Part shown: piece after piece, positions 8,620-15,385 of the stretch
Layout: every line of letters starts with the position of its first letter
How positions within the stretch are numbered: position 1 is the stretch's first letter
From: Nocardioides sp.
Lineage (GTDB): Bacteria > Actinomycetota > Actinomycetes > Propionibacteriales > Nocardioidaceae
Assembly: GCA_025966445.1 (NCBI GenBank)
Contig: JAICRP010000004.1
Location: 1 to 36,242 of the forward strand
Direction: 5' to 3'
Length of the DNA: 36,242 nt
Made by a program: the position numbers and the translations under genes
The notes under the pieces: generated by a model
What the model was told of the DNA's origin: nothing
The model's input: only the letters and a program-made list of their open reading frames with translations
Database searches by the model: none

Positions 8620-8739
8620 TCAGTCACCACGTGGCAGCCGGGCGACTCTCCACACCACGTCGTAGACGTCCTTGTCGTCGATGGTCCCGGCTCGCTCCAG
8701 AGGCACCGAACTCGCTCTCGTCCCGCCGCCCCATCCCAC
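8620..8739 (-). CDS. possible 39-residue small protein upstream of the hydrolase
   Basis: A short frame on the hydrolase strand ends 16 bp before the hydrolase start. Its C-terminal half (RAGTIDDKDVYDVVWRVARL) looks protein-like: acidic, then an amphipathic helix. The frame stays open upstream to about 8817 without a better start. The GTG at 8739 has AAGGAG about 12 bases away, which is poor spacing. It may be a real small gene co-transcribed with the hydrolase, or the tail of a decayed gene. I do not recognise it. Confidence 0.22.
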   Translation of the reverse strand: MGWGGGTRASSVPLERAGTIDDKDVYDVVWRVARLPRGD

Positions 8740-8942
8740 CTCCCGCCGCCGCTCCTTCCCTACCAACGAGGTGTCGACACCAGCAGGTTGCACGCACGCG
8801 ATACCCCTCGCGAGGCTTCATGCCCAGAATTGCCAGGAAAGCTCCGGTGAGTCCCGAGGGCCGTACACGGCCGAGGTGAGCTGCGGCGGCCCGAGGGGGC
8901 GGATCTGCTCTCGAGCCGGACGAGCGCACCGCTGAGCGAGTC
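8740..8942. other. intergenic stretch with short palindromes, no gene recognised
   Basis: Between the hydrolase side and the sigma-factor promoter I see no convincing gene. It holds a perfect 12-bp palindrome GGTGTCGACACC (8770-8781) and a small hairpin GGCCG-TACA-CGGCC (8859-8872). Either could be an operator; no function can be assigned. Confidence 0.4.
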
Positions 8943-8959
8943 AACAGGTGCAACCTGTT
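8943..8959. promoter_or_regulatory. 17-bp perfect inverted repeat (operator candidate)
   Basis: AACAGGT-GCA-ACCTGTT is a perfect 7-bp inverted repeat. It overlaps the putative -35 of the sigma-factor gene (GCAACC 8950-8955), so a bound protein would block or remodel that promoter. No repressor gene for it is obvious nearby. Confidence 0.5.
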
Positions 8960-8981
8960 CATGCCGACGCCTCGTATACAT
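8950..8981 (+). promoter_or_regulatory. promoter of the ECF sigma factor, ECF-like
   Basis: GCAACC (8950-8955) and CGTATACAT (8973-8981) are separated by 17 bp. The AAC/CGT pair resembles ECF promoters, suggesting autoregulation, while TATACAT could also serve the housekeeping sigma factor. The start codon lies 27 bp further on, with a strong ribosome site. Confidence 0.45.
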
Positions 8982-9008
8982 GGGGCAGAAGCGGCAGTGG
9001 GAGGCGAC

Positions 9009-9554
9009 GTGGCACGACGAGACGAGGACGAGTTCGTCGCGTTCGCGCAGGTGTGCCGCCCTTCGCTGCGCCGGACGGCGTATCTGATGTGCGGCGACTG
9101 GGAGCGTGCCGCCGACATCACGCAGGAGGCCCTCGTCCGGATGTACGTCGCCTGGCCCCGGCTTGAGCGGGATCGCGGCCTGCGGGCCTATGCCCGTCGG
9201 GCGGTGGTGAGCGTGGCGATCGAGCAGGCCCGCAAGCGGTCGTCGCGGGAGGTACCCACGGCCGACCCGGGTGACCGCGAGCTCGAGGATCCAGCCGGAC
9301 AGCTGGTCGACCGGCTGTTCCTGATGGCGGCCCTGGCCGACCTGCCGCCGCGGCAGCGCGCTTGTGTGGTGCTGCGGTACTACGACGATCTCAGTGTCGA
9401 GGCGGTCGCCGAGACCCTGGGGTGTCGCACCGGCACGGTCAAGAGCCAGACGGCCCGAGGTCTCGAAGCTCTGCGGTCGGCGTACGCGCGGCACGGCGGC
9501 GAGCTGTCGGCAGCCGGGCGCGACCATGACGAGGCGAAGGAGGCCACTTCGTGA
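9009..9554 (+). CDS. ECF sigma factor (SigE family, sigma-70 regions 2 and 4)
   Basis: 181 residues. The GTG start at 9009 is set by GGGAGG five bases upstream; a more upstream ATG at 8961 lies inside the promoter. Region 2 runs from about 10 to 80, with FVAFAQVCRPSLRRTAYLMCGDW and the RNA-polymerase/-10 contact segment DITQEALVRMYVAWPRL. Region 4 runs from about 115 to 165, with LADLPPRQRACVVLRYYDDLSVEAVAETLG followed by the HTH recognition segment GTVKSQTARGLEALR. This is the SigE-family ECF type common in actinobacteria. The stop codon overlaps the start of the next gene by 4 bp (GTGA), so sigma factor and membrane partner are translationally coupled, the usual sigma/anti-sigma arrangement. 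Confidence 0.9.
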   Translation: MARRDEDEFVAFAQVCRPSLRRTAYLMCGDWERAADITQEALVRMYVAWPRLERDRGLRAYARRAVVSVAIEQARKRSSREVPTADPGDRELEDPAGQLVDRLFLMAALADLPPRQRACVVLRYYDDLSVEAVAETLGCRTGTVKSQTARGLEALRSAYARHGGELSAAGRDHDEAKEATS

Positions 9555-10813
9555 GCACCGATCTGCGCGCGGCCCTGCACGAGGCAGTGGCGGACGCACC
9601 GTACGACGAGCCCGACCTCCGCGATGTGCTCGCCCGCGGGTCCCGCCGCGTCCGCCGCCGCACGGCGCTCGTCGTCGGGTCATCCGCCTTGGCCGTCGCG
9701 GCCGTGATCGCGTCCGTGGTCGCCGTGACGCACGATCCCGCCCAAGAGCCGCACCCTGCCCGTGTCGTGCGGCTGGATCTCGACCAGGCTCAGCCGCTCG
9801 ACCTCCAACCGACCAGGCAGGGCGGCCGCGACCGGTTCCTGGGGCTGACCGCGGACGGCCTGGTCCTGCGCAGCCGGCACCCCGACGGCGGAGACGGAGA
9901 CGAGCTCGGGCTGGTGGACCCCGGAACCGGGGTCACGGACTGGCTGCCGGATGCTACGGACCCGACCGGAACACTCGCACCGCCCGGTCGCCACGGCATG
10001 CCGCCCTGGCTTCTGCCGGTGCAGCTCGCCGCCGATCAGCTCGTGCTGCTCCACCTCGAACCCGCCATCTGGCGGTCGCGCAGCAGCTCGGGCACGCTGC
10101 TGGTCTTCGACAGAGGGTCGAGGACCTGGGAGAGCGGCGACGTCACCGTGCCGGCCGGGCTCGAGGCGCACCAGCCGCCCTCCGTCGGCATCGGCCTGGA
10201 CGGCCGGCTGTACCTCGGCCACTGGAACGAGGGCGAATCCGGCCCGATGCACTGGTGGTCCTACCAGGTTCCTCAGGGGGGCCAGGGCCGACCCGAGCCC
10301 GCCCTGACCGGCACCTCGATCGCCTTCGGCGACGGCGTCCAGGCACGAGCCGACTCGGACGGGCGCATCGTCCTCTCCACGCCGGGCGAAGACCGGCTCC
10401 TGGCCGAGCACCGGCCGCAGGGGTGCGAGCCACCCAGTGACCCGGACACGGCCCCGTGGCCGGGTTGGGTGAGGATGGCCGGCAGCCGCCCGGTCGTCAC
10501 GTACTGGTGCGGCGAACCGTCACCGCGGTCAGACACCGTCACGGTCGTGTACGACACCGACGGCGGCAGAACGATCCAAGTGCCTGGCGCCGGTCTCCTG
10601 GCCGCCGATCAGCGACACGTGCTTCTCGCCCCGCCTTCGGGGACTGCGCGCGGCATGTATCTCCTCGACCTGGACACGGTCACCATGGGGAAGGCGAACA
10701 CGTCGGTCGGCCCCTCCTTCCTGGCCCACATCGATTCGCAGCGCCACAACTTCCCGGTCGCTCTGGCCGCCGGACTGATCCTCTGGGACAACGGGATAGC
10801 GCCCCTGCCTTGA
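9551..10813 (+). CDS. membrane-anchored protein coupled to the ECF sigma factor (putative anti-sigma factor)
   Basis: 420 residues starting at a GTG that overlaps the sigma-factor stop. Residues 1-38 are a cytoplasmic N-terminus rich in acidic and then Arg residues (LRDVLARGSRRVRRR). One TM helix follows (about 39-60, ALVVGSSALAVAAVIASVVAV). The remaining 360 residues are predicted outside the membrane and look beta-rich, with repeated short Gly/Asp turns (RFLGLTADGL, GIGLDGRLYLG, VVYDTDGGRTI), consistent with a propeller-like sensor. The zinc anti-sigma motif HxxxCxxC is absent. Role as anti-sigma factor is inferred from coupling and topology, not from a recognised anti-sigma domain. A hairpin follows the gene. 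Confidence 0.75.
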   Translation: MSTDLRAALHEAVADAPYDEPDLRDVLARGSRRVRRRTALVVGSSALAVAAVIASVVAVTHDPAQEPHPARVVRLDLDQAQPLDLQPTRQGGRDRFLGLTADGLVLRSRHPDGGDGDELGLVDPGTGVTDWLPDATDPTGTLAPPGRHGMPPWLLPVQLAADQLVLLHLEPAIWRSRSSSGTLLVFDRGSRTWESGDVTVPAGLEAHQPPSVGIGLDGRLYLGHWNEGESGPMHWWSYQVPQGGQGRPEPALTGTSIAFGDGVQARADSDGRIVLSTPGEDRLLAEHRPQGCEPPSDPDTAPWPGWVRMAGSRPVVTYWCGEPSPRSDTVTVVYDTDGGRTIQVPGAGLLAADQRHVLLAPPSGTARGMYLLDLDTVTMGKANTSVGPSFLAHIDSQRHNFPVALAAGLILWDNGIAPLP

Positions 10814-10818
10814 TCACA

Positions 10819-10850
10819 GGGCGCGCCGCCGGTCCACCGTCCCGGCGCCC
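10819..10850. terminator. hairpin between convergent genes
   Basis: GGGCGC (10819-10824) pairs with GCGCCC (10845-10850) around an imperfect inner stem. It lies in the 43-bp gap between two convergent genes and could terminate both. Confidence 0.45.
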
Positions 10851-10856
10851 GGAGGG

Positions 10857-11498
10857 TCAGCCGGCTCGCGCCGCTCGCAGCATTCCGACGACAGCGCCGA
10901 GAAGCCACACCGCGAAGGCCACAGACGCCATCCCACCGCTCCAGAAGCCGGTCAGGCAAAGCCCAGCAACGACGTAGGACGCCCAGACGGCCCACGCCGG
11001 CAGGGCACGCGCCCGTTGGGCGACACGCGTCGTCACGGCGACCAGCACTCCGCCGCCGATCAGCCCGGTGAGCGCGACGACGTTCCCCGCCGTGCCCAGC
11101 GCGCGGACCGTGTCGGGGTCGGCCGTGAACTCCTCGGACAACGCGGCGTACGCGCTCGCCACGTCCAGCGACACCCCGATGATCATCAGCCCGCCGAACA
11201 GCGCTGCCGCCGGCACAATCGCATGCGCGAGCGGGTCCCCACCGGAAAGTCGATCCAGTACCCACCGCAGACCGGTGGCGAACCAGAGCAGCAGCGCGAC
11301 CCCAGCGGCGAGCACCGGCATTCCGACGCCGGCAGCGACCTGCCGTCCGTCGTCGTTGAGTCGCTCGAGGATGGCGGAGTCCGACATGCTCGGGTCGTCG
11401 ACGCCGACCAGGTAGCCCAATGTCACGGCGACGGTGAGCAGCGCGACCGAGCCAGCGCCCGCCCAAGCCGCATGCCGGAGTGCTCGTGGCTCGTCCAT
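10857..11498 (-). CDS. polytopic membrane protein, function unknown
   Basis: 213 residues from an ATG preceded by GGGAGG. About six hydrophobic helices are visible: AWAGAGSVALLTVAVTLGYLVGV, VGMPVLAAGVALLLWFATGL, IVPAAALFGGLMIIGVSLDVASA, GNVVALTGLIGGGVLVAV, VWASYVVAGLCLTGF and MASVAFAVWLLGAVVGML. There is a charged loop after helix 1 (DDPSMSDSAILERLNDDGRQ). No catalytic motif is visible. It resembles the many small DUF-type actinobacterial integral membrane proteins. It has 115 bp of non-coding sequence upstream, then the small gene of the Hsp20 operon on the same strand, so read-through is possible. Confidence 0.7.
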   Translation of the reverse strand: MDEPRALRHAAWAGAGSVALLTVAVTLGYLVGVDDPSMSDSAILERLNDDGRQVAAGVGMPVLAAGVALLLWFATGLRWVLDRLSGGDPLAHAIVPAAALFGGLMIIGVSLDVASAYAALSEEFTADPDTVRALGTAGNVVALTGLIGGGVLVAVTTRVAQRARALPAWAVWASYVVAGLCLTGFWSGGMASVAFAVWLLGAVVGMLRAARAG

Positions 11499-11613
11499 CT
11501 GCCTCCCGCGGTTGCCGCTCCGAAGGTCCGGTCCGAGTGTGCACCTGCACCCGGCAGGCAGCAACGCGCAGCCGGCGAACAGCAGCGTTGGGCGATCAGC
11601 TCGTTCTGACTCG

Positions 11614-11976
11614 TCACCACTCGCGTGTCTTCCTGATCGGGGCTCGGAGCCGGCGGGGCCGACACCCCGACCGGCCCGGGGGCCCGCGTTGACGGGCTCC
11701 CGCCGGAGGCCGCGCGGCATTCGTCGACGGCTCGGAGACGAGCCACCGGCGACGGCTGCGTCGCGGTCGACGCGGTCGGCCCCTGCCTCGCGCGGTCGGC
11801 GGCTCGGACGGAACTTCGGCGCCCCAGCCGGCGGCGACGATCTCCTCGAACTCCCGCCGGACCCAGTCGTCCTCCGCGACCACCAGGTCCAGCCAGGCTT
11901 CCGTGCTGGTCGCCTGCGCACCGTGCGTAACGGCACGAGGGACCCCGGGACCGGCGGGAGCCACGGATCGCATCAC
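11614..11976 (-). CDS. small protein with conserved-looking N-terminal helix and Arg/Pro-rich tail
   Basis: 120 residues; the start overlaps the Hsp20 stop by 4 bp (GTGA), indicating translational coupling. The N-terminal half carries [13 protein letters not shown] followed by [15 protein letters not shown], a pattern I have seen in short actinobacterial proteins of unknown function. The C-terminal half is low-complexity Arg/Pro/Ala ([15 protein letters not shown] and similar) and is likely disordered. Because GC-rich DNA easily gives Arg/Pro-rich frames, the true C-terminus could differ if there is a frameshift, but the N-terminal motif and the overlap with Hsp20 argue for a real gene. Function unknown. 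Confidence 0.5.
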   Translation of the reverse strand: MMRSVAPAGPGVPRAVTHGAQATSTEAWLDLVVAEDDWVRREFEEIVAAGWGAEVPSEPPTARGRGRPRRPRRSRRRWLVSEPSTNAARPPAGARQRGPPGRSGCRPRRLRAPIRKTREW

Positions 11977-12407
11977 GCCCCGATCGCGGTGGTCTCCTCC
12001 TGCCGACCACCCGTGGTCACCTCGATCTTGCGCGGCTTGGCTCGCTCGGCCACGGGGACGGTCAACCGGAGCACGCCGTCGTCGTAACGGGCCTCCAGCC
12101 GGTCCAGGTCCAGGTTGTCCCCCAGGACGAGCTGGCGGCTGAACAGCCCGGTCGGTCGCTCGGCGGCCAGCATCTCCCAGTCGCCGTTCTTCGGCGGCCG
12201 TTCGGCGCGGACCGTGAGCACGTTGCGCTCGACGTCGATGTCGAGGGTCTCGGGCTGGACGCCCGGCAGGTCGAACTCGAGCACGAAGGAGTCGCCCTCG
12301 CGCCAGGCGTCGAGCGGCATCACGGACGGCCGCGTCGAGGTGCCGGCTCCCACGAGCTGCTGGGCAAGCCGGTCGAGATCGCGGAACGGGTCAGTGCGCA
12401 TCAACAT
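11973..12407 (-). CDS. Hsp20 / alpha-crystallin small heat-shock protein
   Basis: 144 residues; ATP-independent holdase chaperone. The ATG has GGAGGTGA six bases upstream. The N-terminus [20 protein letters not shown] is typical. The alpha-crystallin domain spans about 30-135: [28 protein letters not shown], then [40 protein letters not shown], and the closing IEV segment. The G-x-L-x-[IV] signature is present as GVLRLTVPV. It is divergent from an HspR-like MerR regulator with two dyads in the shared promoter region, so heat or stress control by that regulator is likely. It is followed by a coupled small gene. Confidence 0.92.
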   Translation of the reverse strand: MLMRTDPFRDLDRLAQQLVGAGTSTRPSVMPLDAWREGDSFVLEFDLPGVQPETLDIDVERNVLTVRAERPPKNGDWEMLAAERPTGLFSRQLVLGDNLDLDRLEARYDDGVLRLTVPVAERAKPRKIEVTTGGRQEETTAIGA

Positions 12408-12443
12408 CTCTCACCTCCAGGGAGTAGGACGAGAATCCGATGC

Positions 12444-12464
12444 CGTTCAGATCGATAATGAACG
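12444..12464. promoter_or_regulatory. dyad CGTTCA-N9-TGAACG in the Hsp20/MerR intergenic region
   Basis: A perfect 6-bp inverted repeat with a 9-bp spacer. It lies at the expected start-site side of the Hsp20 promoter and contains GATAAT (12454-12459) on the plus strand. It shares the TTCA/TGAA core with the second dyad at 12473-12487. Confidence 0.5.
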
Positions 12465-12493
12465 ACATAGATTTCATGTACCATGAAGCACAA
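12464..12493 (-). promoter_or_regulatory. Hsp20 promoter with MerR-type operator in its spacer
   Basis: On the minus strand TTGTGC (12493-12488) and TATGTC (12469-12464) form -35/-10 elements with an 18-bp spacer. The spacer contains a perfect dyad TTCATG-TAC-CATGAA (12473-12487). Placing the operator between -35 and -10 is characteristic of MerR-family regulators. The HspR consensus CTTGAGT-N7-ACTCAAG is not present. Confidence 0.5.
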
Positions 12494-12538
12494 GTGCAAA
12501 TCAAGAGCCTGCTGGAAAACCAACGAGGACGACGGCCG

Positions 12539-12844
12539 ATGCCCACACCGAGCGACCCCGACCGCGCGGTGTACGCCATCTCGGTGGCCGCTGAGCTGAC
12601 CGGCGTCGACCCGCAGATGCTGCGGATCTACGAGACCCGGGGTCTGCTCACCCCGGTCCGCACCGACGGCGGGACGCGCCGCTACAGCGGACGCGACATC
12701 GACCGCATCCACCGCATCGCCAGGTACCTGGAGGCCGGCCTCAACCTCGCCGGCATCGAGCGCGTCCTTGCCTTGGAGGCGGAGACCGACGACCTGCGGG
12801 AGCACGTCCGACGCCTGGGTGGTCGCCCGCGTCGCCGGTCCTGA
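12539..12844 (+). CDS. MerR-family regulator, HspR-like
   Basis: 101 residues; likely repressor of the divergent Hsp20 gene. The HTH and wing are clear: YAISVAAELTGVDPQMLRIYETRGLLTP followed by RTDGGTRRYSGRDIDRIHRIARYLEAG, then LNLAGIERVLALEAETDDLREHVRRL, which forms the dimerising helix. LNLAGI matches HspR proteins (VNLAGI). The ATG at 12539 is chosen because the preceding in-frame ATGs at 12440 and 12458 fall inside the operator region; GAGGA lies about nine bases upstream. It lacks the longer C-terminus of classical HspR. The gene is convergent with the CPBP protease. Confidence 0.87.
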   Translation: MPTPSDPDRAVYAISVAAELTGVDPQMLRIYETRGLLTPVRTDGGTRRYSGRDIDRIHRIARYLEAGLNLAGIERVLALEAETDDLREHVRRLGGRPRRRS

Positions 12845-12911
12845 ACGCGAGGATGACGACGCCCGGGCGGCGGGCAAGCGGAACGATCTGGTGCCTGGGC
12901 GGCGCGTCGCG

Positions 12912-13787
12912 TCATGTGGGTAGCCACGAGACGTGCTGGACCAGCAGGGCGTAGCCGACGAAGGCCCCGATGTCGAGCAGGGTGTGTGCCGCCACCAGGG
13001 GAGTGACTCGACCCCAGCGTCGGTAGAGCCAGCCGAAGAGCAGCCCCATCGCCAGGTTGCCGACAAAGCCGCCGATGCCCTGGTAGAGGTGGTAGCTGCC
13101 GCGCAGCAGCGCGCTCAGCCCGATCGCGGCCGGGTATCCGAGACCGAGCTGTCGCAGCCGGACCAGGACGTAGCCGAGGACGACGAACTCCTCGAGCACG
13201 GCGTTCTGGAGGGCCGAGAGCACCAGCACCGGGAACTTCCACCACACCGGCGGCAAACCGTCGGCGACGACCGTCAGGTTGAGCCCGAGCGCGTGCATCA
13301 CCAGGTAGAACGCGACGCCAACGGATCCGACCGCGGCAGCCACGGCAGCGCCGCGCCCCAGGTCACCGACACCGGCCCCGCGGAACCACACGTCCCGCAG
13401 GCTGGTGCCGGAGCGGACCAGCAAGTAGCCGGCCAGCGCTACCGGCACGACCGCGAAGACGATGCCGAGCAGCTGGAAGGTCAGGTCGAGCCATGGCCGC
13501 GACGGCGCCAAGGACCCGTGCATGGTCGTCGTCTGCGCGGACAAGCCACCAGGAGCCGTCGCGGCGCCGATGAACCGGACCAGCGCGTAGATCCCCGAGC
13601 GCCCCAGCGAGAGCGCCAGGACGATCACCAGCTCGATCACCAGGAGCGTGCGGCTCGGTAGCAGTGCGGAATCGACCGGCCGGGTCGCGGCCGGGGCCGG
13701 GGGAAGTGTCACTCGGCGAGTGTCGCGCCGCGCCCTGAGTGTCTGCTGAACGACCTGGCCGGCGCCCGACCCGAGAAGCAGAAACAC
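12912..13787 (-). CDS. CPBP (CAAX/Abi) intramembrane metalloprotease
   Basis: 291 residues with about eight hydrophobic helices. The family motifs are present but varied. Motif 1 is LEEFVVLGYVLVRL (EE pair, with Gly where many have the Arg of EExxxR). Motif 2 is RGSYHLYQGIGGFVGNL (metal-binding His). Motif 3 is VAAHTLLDIGAFVGY (HxxxD). Members are glutamic-type intramembrane proteases, sometimes linked to bacteriocin immunity; the substrate here is unknown. The GTG at 13787 gives the longest product but has no strong ribosome site. A GTG at 13712 (VTLPPAPAATRP), just before the first helix region, is an equally plausible start. An 11-bp direct repeat and a dyad lie 13-38 bp upstream of 13787. 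Confidence 0.82.
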   Translation of the reverse strand: MFLLLGSGAGQVVQQTLRARRDTRRVTLPPAPAATRPVDSALLPSRTLLVIELVIVLALSLGRSGIYALVRFIGAATAPGGLSAQTTTMHGSLAPSRPWLDLTFQLLGIVFAVVPVALAGYLLVRSGTSLRDVWFRGAGVGDLGRGAAVAAAVGSVGVAFYLVMHALGLNLTVVADGLPPVWWKFPVLVLSALQNAVLEEFVVLGYVLVRLRQLGLGYPAAIGLSALLRGSYHLYQGIGGFVGNLAMGLLFGWLYRRWGRVTPLVAAHTLLDIGAFVGYALLVQHVSWLPT

Positions 13788-13799
13788 TCAGGCTGGACT

Positions 13800-13825
13800 C
13801 GTGAACCCTTCAACGAACCTTCACG
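13800..13825. promoter_or_regulatory. dyad with internal 11-bp direct repeat upstream of the CPBP gene
   Basis: CGTGAA (13800-13805) pairs with TTCACG (13820-13825). Inside, CCTTCA occurs twice exactly 11 bp apart (13807-13812, 13818-13823). Eleven-base repeats with TTCA cores recall PhoP (PHO-box, GTTCACC) or SARP sites, but the match to either consensus is partial. Confidence 0.35.
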
Positions 13826-13898
13826 TTCGACTGATTGAGTCCTCGAGGCGGTGCCTCGGCGCGTACCCCGTGACGCCGGGGCATCGTCTTCCAGTACG

Positions 13899-15299
13899 TC
13901 AGTCCGGTGGGATGGCTTGTCCGCTCGGGGGTCGAAAGACGTTGGTGGGGTCGTAGCTGGCCTTGATCGTACGGAGGCGTGGCAGGTTGCTGCCGTAGTA
14001 CGCCTCGGCGGGCATGGCGAGGTCCAGGTCGGGGAAGGCGGGAAAGACCCCGCCCGATCCCCATGGATGCACGGTTTCCCACGACCGCCGCACGAACGCG
14101 AGGGCGGCGTCCTTGGCTGCGGCGGGCGCGTCGGGGCGGACGGCGCACGAGTGCTTGAGCTGGAACATCTGGTCGCGGTGGACGAAGGCGGTCGCGTCGG
14201 CGGCGACCCGGTTGTAGGCCCCGCCCCAAGGCATGAAGTCGAGCTCGCGCTCCTCCCCGGCGACCCGATCCCGGGTGAGCCCCTCGACCACCGCGGCAAC
14301 CGTGCCCGTCGGGATCGGTCGGCGGAAGAACTCGGACCGGATGGCCAGCCAGGGGTGGCTCCCGGTGGGAGGGACGATGTCGTGGTACGGCGTCCCGGGA
14401 GGAGGCAACTGGGCCCAGAGCTGCCGGGTCCCGGCGAACGGCAGGACCTCGGCCCAGCGCCAGGCAGGTTCGGCACCGACCCGGTCTCGAAGGTCGTCGA
14501 GGACGTGGGTCCCGTCCGAGTCGCCGACCAGGTGGACACCGTAGACGTTGACGCTGGGTGGCTCGGCCGGGTCGCCGGTGGCAATCACCTTGAGGCTGGC
14601 GGCGAGCTCGTCGGGCCCCGACGGCGCCCAGGTCTGCCAGGCCTCCACGACGTCGACTGCCTTGTCGAAGTCCCACGCGAGGTGGAAGTTGACGGCGTGC
14701 TGCACGGGAACTGTGCGAAACAGGAACGACGTCACCACGCCGAAGCCGGCGGCGCCGGCCCCACGCAGCGCCCAGAAGAGATCCGCCTCACGCCGCTCGT
14801 CGCACGTGACGACACTGCCGTCAGCCAACACGAGCTGCGCCGAGACCATCCGGTCGCTCGTGAGTCCGTAGCGGCGACCGAGCACGCCCAGGCCCCCGCC
14901 CAGCGCCAGCCCGGCGATCCCGACGGTGGGACAGGTCCCGGCGGGAAGGGCACGGCCGTCCAGCTCGAGGCGGTCGTTGACCGCACCCAGGCGCGCGCCG
15001 GCACCGACCGTGACCAGGTCGCCGTCCGGCGCAACGAGGCCCATCGGCGTGACGTCGAGCACGACCCCGGGGCTCGACGAGGTGCCGGCGAAGCAGTGGC
15101 CGCCGCTTCGTACGGCGAACGGCACGTCATGGAGGCGAAGGAACGACAGCGTCGCCGCCACATCGGCCGGCGACGTACACCAGACCGCCGCCCGAGGACG
15201 AACGTCGTGGAACCGGGCGTTGAACGTGGTCGGCTCGGGGTCGGGCACGACGCGGCCGTCGACGGCCGCCTGCAACCGGCGCCAATCCGGACTCGGCAT
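13899..15299 (-). CDS. FAD-linked oxidase with bicovalent flavin motifs (BBE family)
   Basis: 466 residues from ATG 15299. RSGGHCFAG gives His68 and GTCPTVGIAG gives Cys123, the two residues that bind FAD bicovalently in berberine-bridge-type oxidases. LGGGLGVLGRRYGL and DLFWALRGAGAAGFGVVT complete the FAD domain. The C-terminus YGSNLPRLRTIKASYDPTNV is the BBE domain. No signal peptide is seen. It is a paralog of the oxidase at the left edge, which lacks the Cys. It is divergent from the siderophore-permease operon; the intervening IdeR box lies about 64 bp upstream of its start, so it is probably induced or altered under iron limitation. A role in siderophore or catechol chemistry is inference from position. 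Confidence 0.87.
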   Translation of the reverse strand: MPSPDWRRLQAAVDGRVVPDPEPTTFNARFHDVRPRAAVWCTSPADVAATLSFLRLHDVPFAVRSGGHCFAGTSSSPGVVLDVTPMGLVAPDGDLVTVGAGARLGAVNDRLELDGRALPAGTCPTVGIAGLALGGGLGVLGRRYGLTSDRMVSAQLVLADGSVVTCDERREADLFWALRGAGAAGFGVVTSFLFRTVPVQHAVNFHLAWDFDKAVDVVEAWQTWAPSGPDELAASLKVIATGDPAEPPSVNVYGVHLVGDSDGTHVLDDLRDRVGAEPAWRWAEVLPFAGTRQLWAQLPPPGTPYHDIVPPTGSHPWLAIRSEFFRRPIPTGTVAAVVEGLTRDRVAGEERELDFMPWGGAYNRVAADATAFVHRDQMFQLKHSCAVRPDAPAAAKDAALAFVRRSWETVHPWGSGGVFPAFPDLDLAMPAEAYYGSNLPRLRTIKASYDPTNVFRPPSGQAIPPD

Positions 15300-15362
15300 C
15301 ACCACCGTTGGAAAGTACCGCCCTCGGCGGCCACCCCCCATTCTTCTGGGGCCACCCAGCAA

Positions 15363-15381
15363 TGAGGTTAGGCTAACCTAA
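15363..15381. promoter_or_regulatory. IdeR/DtxR iron box in the oxidase/permease divergent promoter
   Basis: TGAGGTTAGGCTAACCTAA matches the IdeR consensus TTAGGTTAGGCTAACCTAA at 18 of 19 positions. It is embedded in a longer palindrome, GAGGTTAG-N6-CTAACCTC (15364-15385). TAACCT (15374-15379) inside it is a -10 hexamer six bases before the permease ATG, so the repressor would sit on the promoter of a leaderless message. Confidence 0.92.
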
Positions 15382-15385
15382 CCTC

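Noticed and set aside
12440-12538. Upstream in-frame ATGs for the MerR regulator
   Set aside because: They lie inside the dyads and promoter, lack ribosome sites and add residues not typical of the family.
12408-12538. HspR HAIR operator
   Set aside because: I looked for CTTGAGT-N7-ACTCAAG on both strands in the intergenic region and did not find it.
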